Positions 1-12,600 of a stretch of DNA of 64,000 nucleotides are shown here, piece after piece; position 1 is the first letter of the stretch; every line of letters begins with the position of its first letter. The notes beneath the pieces are model-generated. The model made no database searches. It saw only the letters and a program-made list of their open reading frames with translations, and was not told where the DNA came from. The DNA is from Planctomycetota bacterium (GTDB taxonomy: Bacteria > Planctomycetota > J058 > J103), in assembly GCA_026004615.1 (NCBI GenBank), contig BPJM01000001.1:62001-126000 (forward strand), read 5' to 3'. The position numbers and the translations under genes were made by a program.

Positions 1-157
1 GCCGCGACACACCGCCCGCGCCGCCCGGCGGCGGCGCCGCCGCCCCCCGGCGGCCACCCTCGCCCAGCACCACCCAGAGCAGCGCGGCCAGCGCCAGCAG
101 CGCGCCGCCGCTGGCCAGCACCGCTGTCCGGCCCGCCCGCCCGGCTGCTCGGTGCAT
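1..157 (-). CDS. N-terminus of an unknown single-pass membrane protein (partial)
   Basis: The gene starts at ATG 157 and runs off the left edge of the window, so only about 52 residues are visible. A purine-rich site, GGGAGAG, lies a few bases upstream of the ATG and supports this start. Residues 11-33 form a hydrophobic Ala/Leu/Val segment ending in LLWVVLG, which is a signal anchor or signal peptide, followed by a Gly/Arg/Ala/Pro-rich linker. Nothing visible identifies the family. It is divergent from lysC, and the two share about 170 bases of intergenic DNA. Confidence 0.5.
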   Translation of the reverse strand, partial: MHRAAGRAGRTAVLASGGALLALAALLWVVLGEGGRRGAAAPPPGGAGGVSR

Positions 158-292
158 GCTCGCTCTCCCGCCCGGTGCGGCCCGCACGCCGCGGCGCGCC
201 GCCCGTGCCGCTCGAGCCCCGGTGGCGCGCGTGGCTTCATGATACCGCGAGCCCGGCCGCTCGTACCGCTCGCGCCGCCCGGCGCGCGGCCC

Positions 293-322
293 TTGACGCT
301 GCGCGCACCCCCGGCGGACAAT
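293..322 (+). promoter_or_regulatory. Putative sigma70 promoter of lysC
   Basis: TTGACG (293-298) is followed after 18 bases by GACAAT (317-322). The -10 box ends seven bases before the lysC ATG, so transcription would begin at or next to the start codon and give a leaderless or nearly leaderless mRNA. No Shine-Dalgarno sequence is present in between. Confidence 0.45.
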
Positions 323-329
323 CCCGCCC

Positions 330-1710
330 ATGCGTCGCTGGGTGGTGATGAAGTTCGGCGGCACCAGCGTGGGCAGCCCCGACGCCATGCGGCGCGCCGC
401 CGCGCACATCGCCCGCGAGGCAGCGGGCGGGCGCCGCCCGCTGGTGGTCGTCTCCGCGCTCAGCGGCGTGACCGACGCGCTGGTCGCCGCCGCCACCGCC
501 GCCCGCGACGGCGCTCCCTTCCAGCCGGTGCGCGACCCGCATCGCCGCGCGCCACGACGAACTCCTGCAGGGGCTGGCACTGCCCCCGGCGCCCATCGCC
601 CCGCTGCGCGAGGAGCTGGACCGGCTGCTCGACGCCATGGCGATCATCCGCGCCCGCACCCCGCGGGTCTGGGACATGGCGCTGTCGTTCGGCGAGCGGA
701 TGGCGGCGCGCCTGCTGGCCGCGCTGCTCGCGCGCCAGGGGCTCGAGGCGCAGCCGTTCGACAGCTGGGAGCTGGGGCTCATGACCGACGAGCAGCATGG
801 CCAGGCTCGCCCGCTGCCCGAGGCCTTCCCGGCGATCGCCGAGCGGCTCGCCGCGCTGCCGCCCGAGCTGATCCCGGTCACCACCGGCTATATCGGCCGC
901 AGCCGCAGCGGGGAGATCACCACGCTCGGGCGCGGCGGCTCGGACTATTCGGCCGCCATCTTCGGGGCCGCGGCCCAGGCGGCCGAGATCCAGATCTGGA
1001 CCGACGTGCCGGGGATCCTGCGCGCCGATCCGCGCGTGGTGCCCGGCGCGGAGGTCGTGCCGGCGATGCGCTTCGAGGAGGCGGCGGAGCTGGCCTACTT
1101 CGGCGCCAAGGTGCTCCACCCCCGCACGATCGAGCCCGCGCGCCGCAGCGCCATCCCGGTACGCGTGCTGAGCACCTTCGCGGTCGATCCGGCGGGCGAG
1201 GCACCGCTCGCGGCGGCGGGCACCCGCATCGACGATGCGGCGCCCGCGGAGCCGGTCCGCGCGATCGCGCTGCGCGCCGGGGTGCAATCGCTCACCGTCC
1301 GCTCGCTGCGCATGCTGGAGGCGCCGGGCTTCCTCGCGAGAATCTTCGAGATCTTCGGCCGGCACGGGATCTCCATCGACGTGATCGCCACCAGCGAGGT
1401 CAGCGTCTCCATGACCTTCGACCGGACCGAGGGCGACCTGGAGGCGGCGGTGCGCGAGGTCGCGGCGTTCGCCGACGTCGAGCGGGCCCCGGAGCGCAGC
1501 CTGCTCTGCCTGGTCGGCCCCGGGCTCAGGACCGATCCCTCGTTGCTCGGGCGCGTGTTCGCCATCCTCGCCGCGCGCCGCATCCCGCTGCACGTGATCT
1601 CGCAGGGCGCCTCGCGCCTCAACCTCACCGTGGTCACCGAGCCCGAGCCTGCCCGCGAGGCGATGGCGGCGCTGCACGCGGAGCTGTTCGGCCGGGGCGG
1701 GCCGGGCTGA
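330..1710 (+). CDS. lysC: Aspartate kinase (frameshifted in this sequence)
   Basis: Aspartate kinase phosphorylates L-aspartate, the first step towards lysine, diaminopimelate, threonine and methionine. The N-terminus has the family signature MKFGGTSVG, then VVSALSGVTDAL. The middle carries TTLGRGGSDYSA (nucleotide binding) and FGAKVLHPRTI, and the last 130 residues form two ACT domains for feedback control. The corrected length, about 460 residues, fits the monofunctional E. coli LysC class. One extra C near 537 in GACCCGC moves the reading frame, and removing it restores DRIAARHDELLQG. This looks like a sequence error because both halves are well conserved. The start ATG 330 has no ribosome binding site. 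dapF, a later step of the same pathway, lies about 5 kb away but is not in an operon with it. Confidence 0.9.
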
Positions 1711-1784
1711 GGCGGCGGCGCCAGCGCGCGAGCGCGCCGGACACCCTGCGCGCCGAGCCACCTCTGTCCCTGCACCGCGGTCCA

Positions 1785-2210
1785 CTAGCGGCGGGCGAAG
1801 CCCAGTGCACCGCCCAGCCGCGCCAGCCGCCTGCCGGCGCCGGCGAGCAGCAAAGCCGCCACCGCCAGCAGCGCCTCCCGCAGATCGAGCCGCGCCTGGA
1901 TCGGCGCCTGCAGCGGTGGCTCGTCCGCATCGCCCCGGTAGCGGGGGCGCGGCGGCGCCGCCCACGGCGCGGCGCCGGCGGACGCCGGCGCGCGCGGACC
2001 CGCCCGTGCGGCGCTGCCCCGCGGCCGCACCGCCCCTGCGGGGGCGCCCTCCGCTGCCCGCCCCACCGCCGGCGCACCGGCGAACAGAAACGCCAGCCGC
2101 TCGGCCGGCGCTGCACCGGCCTCCCTGTCCGCCGCGCTCCGCGCCGGGCGCACCGCCCGTCGGATGGCGCGCCGCACGCGCTCCTGCCGAGCCGACCGCC
2201 GCCCGCTCAT
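1785..2210 (-). CDS. Hypothetical protein translationally coupled to ParA-like ATPase
   Basis: About 141 residues starting [19 protein letters not shown]. The ATG at 2210 overlaps the TGA of the upstream parA-like gene (ATGA), so the two are almost certainly co-translated. The N-terminus is Arg-rich and basic, the middle is low-complexity Ala/Pro/Arg, and residues 108-138 are hydrophobic (ALLAVAALLLAGAGRRLARL), perhaps an amphipathic or membrane-associated helix. I recognise no family. By position it could be the partner of the ParA-type ATPase, with the basic N-terminus binding DNA or activating the ATPase; that is inference only. Frameshifts are common nearby, so the reading frame should be treated with care. 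Confidence 0.45.
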   Translation of the reverse strand: MSGRRSARQERVRRAIRRAVRPARSAADREAGAAPAERLAFLFAGAPAVGRAAEGAPAGAVRPRGSAARAGPRAPASAGAAPWAAPPRPRYRGDADEPPLQAPIQARLDLREALLAVAALLLAGAGRRLARLGGALGFARR

Positions 2211-3119
2211 GGGCCAGCCCTCGCGGGTTGCTCGCGGCGGGGCCCCGGGGCGGCGGGGCCGCGCGCCCGAGCCGCAGCCGGCGCCCCGGGCGGCAGCCGC
2301 CGGGGCGCGCGCGCCCCCTGGCGCACCGCCCGCGCACCCGCGCCCGCGCTCCCGGTTGCCTCCGCCAGCAGTTTCCGCCGCCAGCTCCCGGTAGGCGCGC
2401 GCCGCACGCGCCCGCGGCGCGAACGACGTGATGGGCATGCCGGCCGCCTGCGCCTCGCGCACCCGGGTGTCCACGGCGAGCACGGTGCGGCAGAGCTCGG
2501 CGCCCCAGGCGGCGCGCAGCTCGGCCAACACCTGGCGGCAGATCCGGTTCCGCCCGTCGTACAGCGCCGGCACCACCCGGAGCGCGAGCTGGGTATGGCG
2601 CCGCGCCCGCACCCGCCTGCACGACCTCGAACAGCTGCACCAATCCGCGCGCCGAGAAGAACTCGCACTGCACCGGCACCAGCACCAGCGACGCTGCCCC
2701 GATCGCGTTCACGGTCAGCAGCCCGAGCGAGGGCGGACAGTCGATCACCGCGACGTCGTAGGCATCCCGGGCGGCGAGCGCCTGCAGCTGCCCGGCGAGG
2801 ATCCGATCGAAGCCGATCTCGCCGAGCAGCCGCCGCTCCGCCGCCGCCAGCGTCAGATCGGCCCCGGCCAGCCACAGCCGCTCGGTCGCGGTCGGACGCG
2901 CCACCGCGCCGAGCTCCCGCCTCACCCACCAGCACCTGGAACATGCCGCGATCCAGAGCGCCGGGTTCGAGCCCCAGGCCCCAGCGTCAGGTTGGCCTGC
3001 GGGTCCAGATCGAGCGCCAGCACCCGCAGGCCGCGCTCGGCAAACGCCGCGGCGAGCCCGATCGCGGTGGTGGTCTTGCCCACCCCTCCCTTCTGGTTGG
3101 AAACCGCGAGCACGCGCAC
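2207..3119 (-). CDS. ParA/Soj-family chromosome-partitioning ATPase (frameshifted)
   Basis: ParA-type deviant Walker ATPase that would position chromosome, plasmid or protein cargo. The start is GTG 3119 with GGAGGA eight bases upstream. The N-terminus reads [19 protein letters not shown], the deviant Walker A with its signature lysine, then [12 protein letters not shown] (Walker A prime) and [15 protein letters not shown] (Walker B). The C-terminal part has [13 protein letters not shown] and [18 protein letters not shown], as in Soj. At least four single-base shifts (near 2975, 2930, 2620 and 2370) break it. Once bridged, the protein is about 300 residues and ends in a TGA overlapping the next ATG. 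No parB or parS site is seen in the window, so a chromosomal Soj role or a MinD/McdA-like cargo role cannot be separated. Confidence 0.8.
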
Positions 3120-3203
3120 CCCGTCGTCCTCCGCCGGACTCCCAGCACAACTATCGGCCGCAACCCGGCCCGCGTTGAGCGATCCTTCCCGCCCGCCGCC
3201 GCG

Positions 3204-4117
3204 CTATGCCCGCGGGTGGGCAGCTGCGGTGGACCGCCTGCAGCCGGCTGCGGTCGACGTGGGTGTAGATCTGGGTGGTGGCGACGCTGGCGTGGCCGAG
3301 CATCTCCTGCACCGCCCGCACCCCGGCGCCGCCCGCCAGCAGGTGGGTGGCGAAGCTGTGCCGCAGGGTATGCGGCGAGATGCACGCCGGCAGGCCGGTG
3401 ACCCGCGCCCGCAGCTTGAGCAGGCGCCAGATCTGCCCCCCGGCTCAGCCGCCGTCCGCGCCGCGACAGCAGCAGCGCCGGCTCGTCCGGCCGCGCCCGC
3501 CCGAGCAGGCGCGGCCGCCCCTGCAGCAGGTACTCCTCCAGCGCGTGCGCCGCCGCCCGCCCCAGCGGCACCAGCCGCTCCTTGCTGCCCTTGCCGCAGA
3601 CGCGCACGTAACCGAGATCCGGCCGCACCCGCCCCAGATCGAGGCCGCTCACCTCGGAGACCCGCGCGCCGGTGGCGTAGAGCAGCTCCAGCACCGCGCG
3701 GTCGCGCAACCCCCAGCGGCCCGGCGGGCCACGGTGCCTCGAGCAGGCGCGTGACCTGCTCGACCGACAGCACCGCCGGCAGGCGGCGCTCCAGCCGCGG
3801 CGCCTCGACCGGGGCGATGCGGTCCTCGGCGAGCCGGCCCTCCGCCGCCAGGAAGCGAAACAGGCCGCGCACCGCCGCCACCGCGCGCGCCCGGCTCGAG
3901 GCCTTGAGTCCGCGCCGCTCCTCCAGCCATAGAAACGCCCGGAGGTGATCGGCCTCCACCGCCGCCGGCCCCGCCTCGGGTCCGAGCCCGCCCGCCGGGC
4001 TCTGCAGGTAGCGGTGATGAAGCGCTCCAGGTCGCGGCGGTAGGCGGCGATCGTCGCGCGCGCGAGGCCGCACTCGACCGCGAGGTATTGCAGGTAGTCC
4101 TCGACCTCCGCCCGCAT
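3204..4117 (-). CDS. Tyrosine recombinase XerC/XerD (frameshifted)
   Basis: Site-specific tyrosine recombinase of the Xer type, which resolves chromosome dimers at dif during division. The start is ATG 4117, with GGGAGG six bases upstream. An N-terminal SAM-like core-binding domain begins [18 protein letters not shown]. The catalytic domain shows the first Arg in [13 protein letters not shown], the Lys loop in [13 protein letters not shown], the HxxR box in [12 protein letters not shown], and the last His and nucleophilic Tyr in [15 protein letters not shown]. Corrected length is about 305 residues, right for XerC/D. Three shifts occur near 4010, 3725 and 3445. It lies directly upstream of the ParA-like gene (84 bases), so the pair may work together in segregation. 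Sequence alone does not separate XerC from XerD. Confidence 0.85.
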
Positions 4118-4290
4118 CGCACCCTCCCTGGGATGGCTATCGACCGTTGCAGCGGGGCGGTCTTTGTGCGGCCGGGGCCCCGCGCAGGCCGGCAGCCGGC
4201 CGTCCGCCCCTTGCGCCGTGCCGCCCGTGCTGCCAAGATCGAGCTGGTGGCCGCGGGGAATACGGGGCCGATCGCGCGGGAGGGCCCGAG

Positions 4291-4819
4291 GTGGTCCGCC
4301 TGACCATGGAAGAGGCGCTGCGGCTGGGGCGCGAGCGGCCGCAGGAGCTGCAGCGGCGTGCGCTCGCCGAGCGCGAGGAGTTCGTCTTCGCGGTACGCGA
4401 CATGCGCGCGTCCTACGGCCAGGAATGGGGGGGCGAGCTGCGGGTCCTGATCAACGGCAACGTCGTGTTGCACCTGCTGCCCGCGTTCAACGAGCACATG
4501 CGCGACGAGGACGAGTTGCCGCAGTTCTGCGTCATGCCCCGCGGGACATCTTCCGCCGGCGAACCGCGTGCACACCTACGACGGAGGCGAGGAACTCGGC
4601 GCCTTCCAGGGGGTGATCTTCTACGTCGAGGATGAGCAGTACCGCACCATGGTCGCGGAGCTGCGCCGGATCGCCGAGGCCGGCTTCGATGAGCACGCCT
4701 GGCTGCCCGACACACTCGTCGCGACGAGCGCGTTCGCCCGCTTCGTGAGCAGCCGCGTGCTCGAGCACGCCGTGGTGCGCAACGAGGCGCCCTTCGACTT
4801 CCGCAAGCTCAACTTCTAG
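4291..4819 (+). CDS. Conserved-looking hypothetical protein (frameshifted)
   Basis: About 175 residues with no family I recognise. I chose GTG 4291 as the start because GGGAGGG ends six bases before it; ATG 4306 in the same frame is the alternative. The protein is acidic and soluble: an N-terminal helical stretch (EEALRLGRERPQELQRRALA), then EEFVFAVRDMRASYGQEWGG, LRVLINGNVVLHLLPAFNEH, and after a shift near 4545-4565 HTYDGGEELGAFQGVIFYVE and LEHAVVRNEAPFDFRKLNF. There are no membrane segments. Coding is convincing because the amino-acid make-up stays natural across both halves. A hairpin with a T-run follows the stop, so it is a single-gene transcription unit, divergent from xer. Confidence 0.6.
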
Positions 4820-4955
4820 CTCGCCTGCCACGCCCCGCGGGCGCGCGCCCGCTGGCGTGTGCGATGGTGCGGCTGCTGCCGGGCTGCCGCTCGCCTCCGA
4901 GCGCCGCGAGCGGCGTGCCGCCCGGGCTGCTGGCGGCCGGCGCCGCGCGCCGTCG

Positions 4956-4981
4956 CCGGCGCTGCGCCGCCGGTCTTTTTT
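4956..4981 (+). terminator. Rho-independent terminator
   Basis: CCGGCG (4956-4961), a six-base loop, then CGCCGG (4968-4973), followed by TCTTTTTT. It lies about 140 bases after the stop of the upstream hypothetical gene. Its T-run ends inside the -35 box of the next promoter. Confidence 0.75.
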
Positions 4982-5008
4982 GACACCTTCCGGCGCGCGC
5001 CGTAAAGT
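4980..5008 (+). promoter_or_regulatory. Putative sigma70 promoter of the HD-GYP gene
   Basis: TTGACA (4980-4985), a 17-base spacer and TAAAGT (5003-5008, four of six matches). The start codon follows about 60 bases later. The first two bases of the -35 box are the last bases of the preceding terminator T-run. Confidence 0.6.
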
Positions 5009-5070
5009 TGCGGTGGTGGGGTTCGTGCTTCCGACACCTGCGTCCGGCCAGCCGGAGGCCGCGCCAGACC

Positions 5071-6806
5071 GTGCGCCGATTCACCATCCTGATCGCCAGC
5101 CATGAGCGCCTGGGCCGCGAGCGCGTCCGCGGCATCTCCTCCGCTCGCGCAACGACCGGCTGCTCGAGGCCGAGCTCCGAGAGGATCTGCCGCCCGGCTG
5201 GAGACCGCGCCCCACGACGTGGCGCTGCTGGTCCCGGCCACCCACGCGGCCGAGCTCGAGGTCTGCCGCAGGCTATGCGGCGGGCCGCCGCCGAGCGCAA
5301 GGTCAAGACCGTCCTGCTGGGCGAGGAGGACCTGCGTGCAGCCGCGCAGGAGATGGGTGCGCTGTGGGCGCCGCTGGAGCCCGAGGCGGTGCTGGGGGCG
5401 CTCGACCGCGCGACCCGCCACCTGCTCACGATCCTGGTCGTGGACGACGAGCCGCACATCCGCCAGCTGTTCACCCGCTATCTGAGCGCCGAGGGCTACC
5501 GGGTCGTCTCCGCCCCGGACGGCGAGCGCGCGGCGCAGCTGGTGCGCGAGGTGCTGCCCGACCTGGTCGTGACGGACATCAAGATGCCGCGCATGGACGG
5601 CTACGAGCTGTGCCGCACGATCAAGGAATCCTGGGAGACGCAGCACATCCCGGTCGTGATGGTGAGCGCGCTGGGGGCGAGCTGGACATCGACAAGGCCT
5701 TCAACGCCGGCGCCAACGAGTACCTGACGAAGCCCGTAGTGCTCCAGGAGGCCTCCAGCCGCATCCAGGCCATCTTCCGCGGCATCGCCATGCGGGGGCG
5801 CGAGCGCATCCTGGTGGCGACCCCGAGCCAGATCGAGCGCTCCATGCTGGAATACGCCCTCAGCCAGCAGGGCTTCGAGGTCGAGGTGGCGCGTACCGCC
5901 GAGGAGGCAGCCCGGGCGGCGCTGGCCAACCCGCCGGGGCTGCTGGTCTGCGACCGCGACCTGCCCGGCGCGGGCATCTTCGCGCTGCGCGAGCAGCTGC
6001 ACAACACGCGCCGCACCCGCGACCTGCCCCTGGTCGTGCTGACCTCGCGCGCCTCCGGGATCGATCACGGCCAGCGCCAGCGGCTGGAGGCCGCCGCCTA
6101 CATCACGAAACCCTTCCCGATCGAACGGCTGGTCGCCTCCATCGAGCGCATCCTCGCCGAGCGGCGCTCCCCGCCTGGAGCTGGAACGCGAGATGCTGCT
6201 CCAGACGATCACCAGCCTGGTCAGGGCGCTGGAGGCCCGCGATGTGTACACGCGGGGGCACTCGGAGAACGTCGCCGAGTACTCGGTCATGATCGCCCGC
6301 CGGCTGCCGGAGCACTTTCCCACCGAGGACGCGATCGGGCGCCTGAAGCTCTCGGCGCAGCTGCACGACATCGGCAAGATCGGGGTGCCGGACGCGGTGC
6401 TGCTCAAGCCGGGCAAGCTCGACGAGCACGAATGGGCCACAGATGCGGCAACACCCGGTGACGGGCTACGACATCCTGGGCCCCCATCCCGAGCCTGCAG
6501 GACATCCTGCCCGGGGGTGCGCTGGCACCACGAGCGGATCGACGGCACGGGCTACCCGGACGGGCTGCGCGGCGAGCAGATCCCGCTCCAGGCGCGCATC
6601 ATCGCGGTCGCCGACACCTTCGATGCGCTGACCTCCACCCGCCCCTACCGCGCCCCGTGCTCGGTCGAGAGGGCGGTGGCGGATCCTGCAAGAGGTGGCC
6701 GGCACGCAGCTCGACGCCGAGATGGTCGAGGTGTTCTGCGCCGCGATCGCGGAGGGCAAGCTCGTTGCTGCCGGTGCGCGCCCGCGCCGAGGCCGCTTCC
6801 GGCTAG
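5071..6806 (+). CDS. Two-receiver response regulator with HD-GYP phosphodiesterase output (frameshifted)
   Basis: A cytoplasmic signalling protein predicted to hydrolyse cyclic-di-GMP. The start is probably GTG 5071 ([14 protein letters not shown]). Domain order is: about 110 residues of unclear, perhaps degenerate receiver-like sequence; a true receiver ([14 protein letters not shown], phospho-Asp in [14 protein letters not shown], Lys in EYLTKPVV); a second receiver ([39 protein letters not shown]); then HD-GYP from about residue 373 ([40 protein letters not shown]). Corrected length is about 578 residues. There are many single-base shifts (about 5130-5280, 5680, 6170, 6440, 6490, 6690, 6770). 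The corrected C-terminus is [12 protein letters not shown], and its TAG shares a CTAG with the dapF stop on the other strand. Confidence 0.85.
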
Positions 6807-7745
6807 CAGCCAAGCTCCGCGGGCGCGACCTCGACCTCGCCGCGGAAGACCTCCACCGCGGGCCCGGCCAGCTCGATCGGGGCCTCGGGCGCGGGGCCAG
6901 CTCACCTCCAGCTCGCCGCCGGGCAGCATCACCCGCGCGCGGCGGCTCGCACCCAGGCGCCCGGTCCGGATCGCCGCCGCCACGGTGGCGCACGCCCCGC
7001 TGCCGCACGCGAGCGTCTCCCCCGCCCCCCGCTCCCAGACCCGCAGCCGGATGCGGTCGGGGCCCTCCACGTACGCCCAGGAGATGTTGGCGCGCTCGGG
7101 GAACGCCGGGTGGCGCTCCAGCCGCGGCCCCAGCCCGCGCACCTCTTCATCGGCAGGCGGATGGGCGAGGAAGACCACGCAGTGGGGATTGCCCATGGAG
7201 ACGCCCGAGACCGAAAGCACCGCACCGGCCGCCCCGGCGGGCCGGCCGGCGGCCCCTTCGCGCGCAACCGGCACCTCCAGCGGCACGTCCAGCGCCAGCT
7301 CCTGCGGGGGGACCGAGCATGGGCACCTCGCCCCGCCGAAACCGCGGCACACCCATGGCGACGCGCGCGCCCACCACCCGCTCGCCCTCCAGCACGAGAT
7401 TGCACCTGGAGGACCCGCCGCCGCCCCGGCAGGCCGACCTCCAGCCCGCACCGCCGAGTCCTCCGCCGGCAGATGCCCCGCCTCGCGCGCCAGCTTCACC
7501 GCGAGCCGGACGCCGTTGCCGCACATCCCGGACTCGGTGCCGTCGGCGTTCCACATCCGCATGCGCGCGTGCGCGCACTCGCTCGGCTCGACGACGATCA
7601 GCCCGTCCGCACCGACCCCGAAGTGCCGGTCGCTGAGCCGGCGGACCAGCGGGCCGGGCTCGGCGCCGATCCGCTGCCGGAAAGCCATCGACCACGATGT
7701 AGGTCGTTGCCGCAGCCCCTGCAGCTTGACGAACGGCAGCCGCAC
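6803..7745 (-). CDS. dapF: Diaminopimelate epimerase (frameshifted)
   Basis: DapF converts LL- to meso-diaminopimelate for lysine and peptidoglycan. The start is GTG 7745 (RLPFVKLQG) with GGAGG eleven bases upstream. The product shows the GND motif (QGCGND, then YIVVDGFPA after a shift), the first active-site Cys in [15 protein letters not shown], the conserved [10 protein letters not shown], and the second active-site Cys in [16 protein letters not shown]. The corrected length of about 310 residues is somewhat longer than the usual 275. Shifts near 7690-7720, 7440, 7310 and 6890 break it. The restored C-terminus is [14 protein letters not shown] and ends in a TAG within the CTAG shared with the converging HD-GYP gene. 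It lies 158 bases downstream of spoVG. Confidence 0.88.
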
Positions 7746-7903
7746 CGGCGAGGCAGCCTCCTGCTGGCCTGGAGGACACCTGCCCGGACGCCCGACCGAT
7801 CCGCCGGCTCGACCCCCGCGGCAGGACGCCTCACCCCCAACTGACCGCGCCGCCGCGCGCCCCGCAACAGAAGCCCGCCGGGACGACGCCGCGGCACAGC
7901 GGC

Positions 7904-8395
7904 TCACGAGCGGCGCCCGTCGCGCCCCGGGGCGTGGCCGACCGGCTGGCGCTGACCGGCCACCTCGTCGTCGTCATCGTAGTCGGCACCCAGCCGGGGC
8001 GGCACGTAACCCGGTTGCTTGGACCGCTCCAGCTCGGCGTGATATGCCGCCAGCACGGCGCGGTAGCAACAGCTCGCGCGAGCGCGCGGTTGATGGGATG
8101 CGCGACATTCGGCGTGCAGCCGCACCCGCCCGCTCTCCTCGCGCCGCCGGTTGCGCCGGCAGCCGATGCCCGCAGTCGTTGCAGTAGTTTCGCCCGCAGG
8201 TGGTTCTTGCCCCCGCAGCGGGGACACCGCTCGGTGAGCTTGCGGCTCGGCATCGCGACGAACGGCCCCTTGGGACCATCGATCAGCTTCAGATCGCGGA
8301 TGACGAAGCCGTCGCCCAGCGTGATGGTGCAGTTACGCCAGGAGCTTGTCCGTCGGGTCGTGCACCAGCTTGACCCGCACCTCGGTGATGTCCAC
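7904..8395 (-). CDS. spoVG: SpoVG-family nucleic-acid-binding protein with zinc ribbon and acidic tail (frameshifted)
   Basis: SpoVG proteins bind DNA and RNA and regulate development or division in Firmicutes. The start is GTG 8395, with GGGAGG eight bases upstream. The SpoVG core is clear: [12 protein letters not shown], then [18 protein letters not shown] and [16 protein letters not shown]. It continues into a four-Cys zinc ribbon ([12 protein letters not shown] and [10 protein letters not shown]), then [30 protein letters not shown] and a tail with [12 protein letters not shown]. Firmicute SpoVG is about 95 residues; this one is about 160. From memory, planctomycete SpoVG proteins share this zinc-ribbon and AHPIN layout, which helps place the organism. 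There are several shifts between 8100 and 8340. Confidence 0.8.
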
Positions 8396-8446
8396 GATTC
8401 CGCCTCCCGCACTGGCGGCCGGCATGCCATGCCATCCCCGGACGCT

Positions 8447-8476
8447 AGGGTAACATCCTGATAGAAGCCGCGTCAA
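8447..8476 (-). promoter_or_regulatory. Possible promoter of spoVG
   Basis: Read on the minus strand, TTGACG (8476-8471) is followed after 18 bases by TACCCT (8452-8447), a poor -10. The spoVG start lies about 50 bases downstream. This is weak evidence, chiefly the good -35 box. Confidence 0.35.
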
Positions 8477-8544
8477 TACGCGCGCCCGCTCCCGCCTGTC
8501 GGGCCGCGGCCGGGAGCGCCCCCCTCGCACCGCGCCTGGGCGGC

Positions 8545-9429
<885 letters not shown>

Positions 9430-9944
9430 TCAGCCCCTCGCCCAGCGCCGCCAGCAGCTCCGCCACCGTGCGGCCGCTGCCCGGCACGCGCAAGCCCGGC
9501 GCCAGCTCGGCCAGCGGCTCGAGCACGAAGGCGCGCTCGCCGAGCCGGGGATGGGGCAGGACCAGCTCCGGATCCTCGCGCACGATCCGGTCCTCGTACA
9601 GCAGCAGATCGAGGTCGATCGGGCGCGGCCCCCAGCGCTCGGCAGTGCGCCGCCGGCCCCAACGCCGCCTCGATGCGCTGGAGCACCCCCGAGCAGCGCC
9701 TGCGGCGAGAGGCGTGGTCCCGTACGCGCGCGACCCCCGTTGAGATACGGCGGTTGGCCCGGCGGACCACCCACCGGCGCCGTCTCCCGCAGCCTGGAGA
9801 CGGCTTCGAGCTCCACCCCGGGCTCGGCCGCCAGCCGCGCCAGCGCGGCCTCGATCGTCCGCGCGCGCTCGCCGAGGTTCGCCCCGAGCCCGATGTACGC
9901 GACGGCGCCGCCCGGCGCGCCGCCGCCCCGTCGGACTGCAGCGC

Positions 9945-9948
<4 letters not shown>
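9430..9948 (-). CDS. folK: 2-amino-4-hydroxy-6-hydroxymethyldihydropteridine pyrophosphokinase (frameshifted)
   Basis: FolK adds pyrophosphate to the pterin just before dihydropteroate synthase in folate synthesis. The start is GTG 9948, which overlaps the pssA TGA (GTGA) and has GGAGGG six bases upstream. Motifs are YIGLGANLGERARTIEAALA, RETAPVGGPPGQPPYLNG, the signature RPIDLDLLLYEDRIV and LPHPRLGERAFVLEPLAEL. Corrected length is about 170 residues. Shifts lie near 9730 and 9660, and a third in a GGGG run near 9430 hides the likely stop (LLAALGEG then TGA). Its pathway partner folP is 47 kb away in this window. Confidence 0.88.
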
Positions 9949-12402
<2,454 letters not shown>

Positions 12403-12600
12403 GCCCGCGGCCCGACCCGTCGCCGGCAGCGTACGACCGCCCCGCCACGCGGTGGGTGCCGCCGCGGGCCCTACCCGGAGCCTTCCCGCCGCGCCCCGGC
12501 CCGGCCGCGGTGCTGCCGCCGGCACCGCGGGCTCGCCCGTGGCGGCGCGGGCGGCTGGGGGGAAAAGTCCAGGCGCCCCTGCGATCGATAAGACCATGGG

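Noticed and set aside
330..1710. True pseudogenes for lysC and other shifted genes
   Set aside because: Both sides of each shift keep full conservation and many shifts lie at homopolymers across unrelated essential genes, so sequence error is the simpler reading.
460..3150. Very long open frames opposite lysC and other genes
   Set aside because: High GC makes stop codons rare in every frame; these frames are Arg/Ala/Gly-rich, lack motifs, and mirror recognised genes. One open frame here holds real ParA pieces only because of frameshifts.
3204..4117. Phage integrase or integron integrase
   Set aside because: Length and motifs match XerC/D, and no attachment repeats, cassettes or phage genes are nearby.
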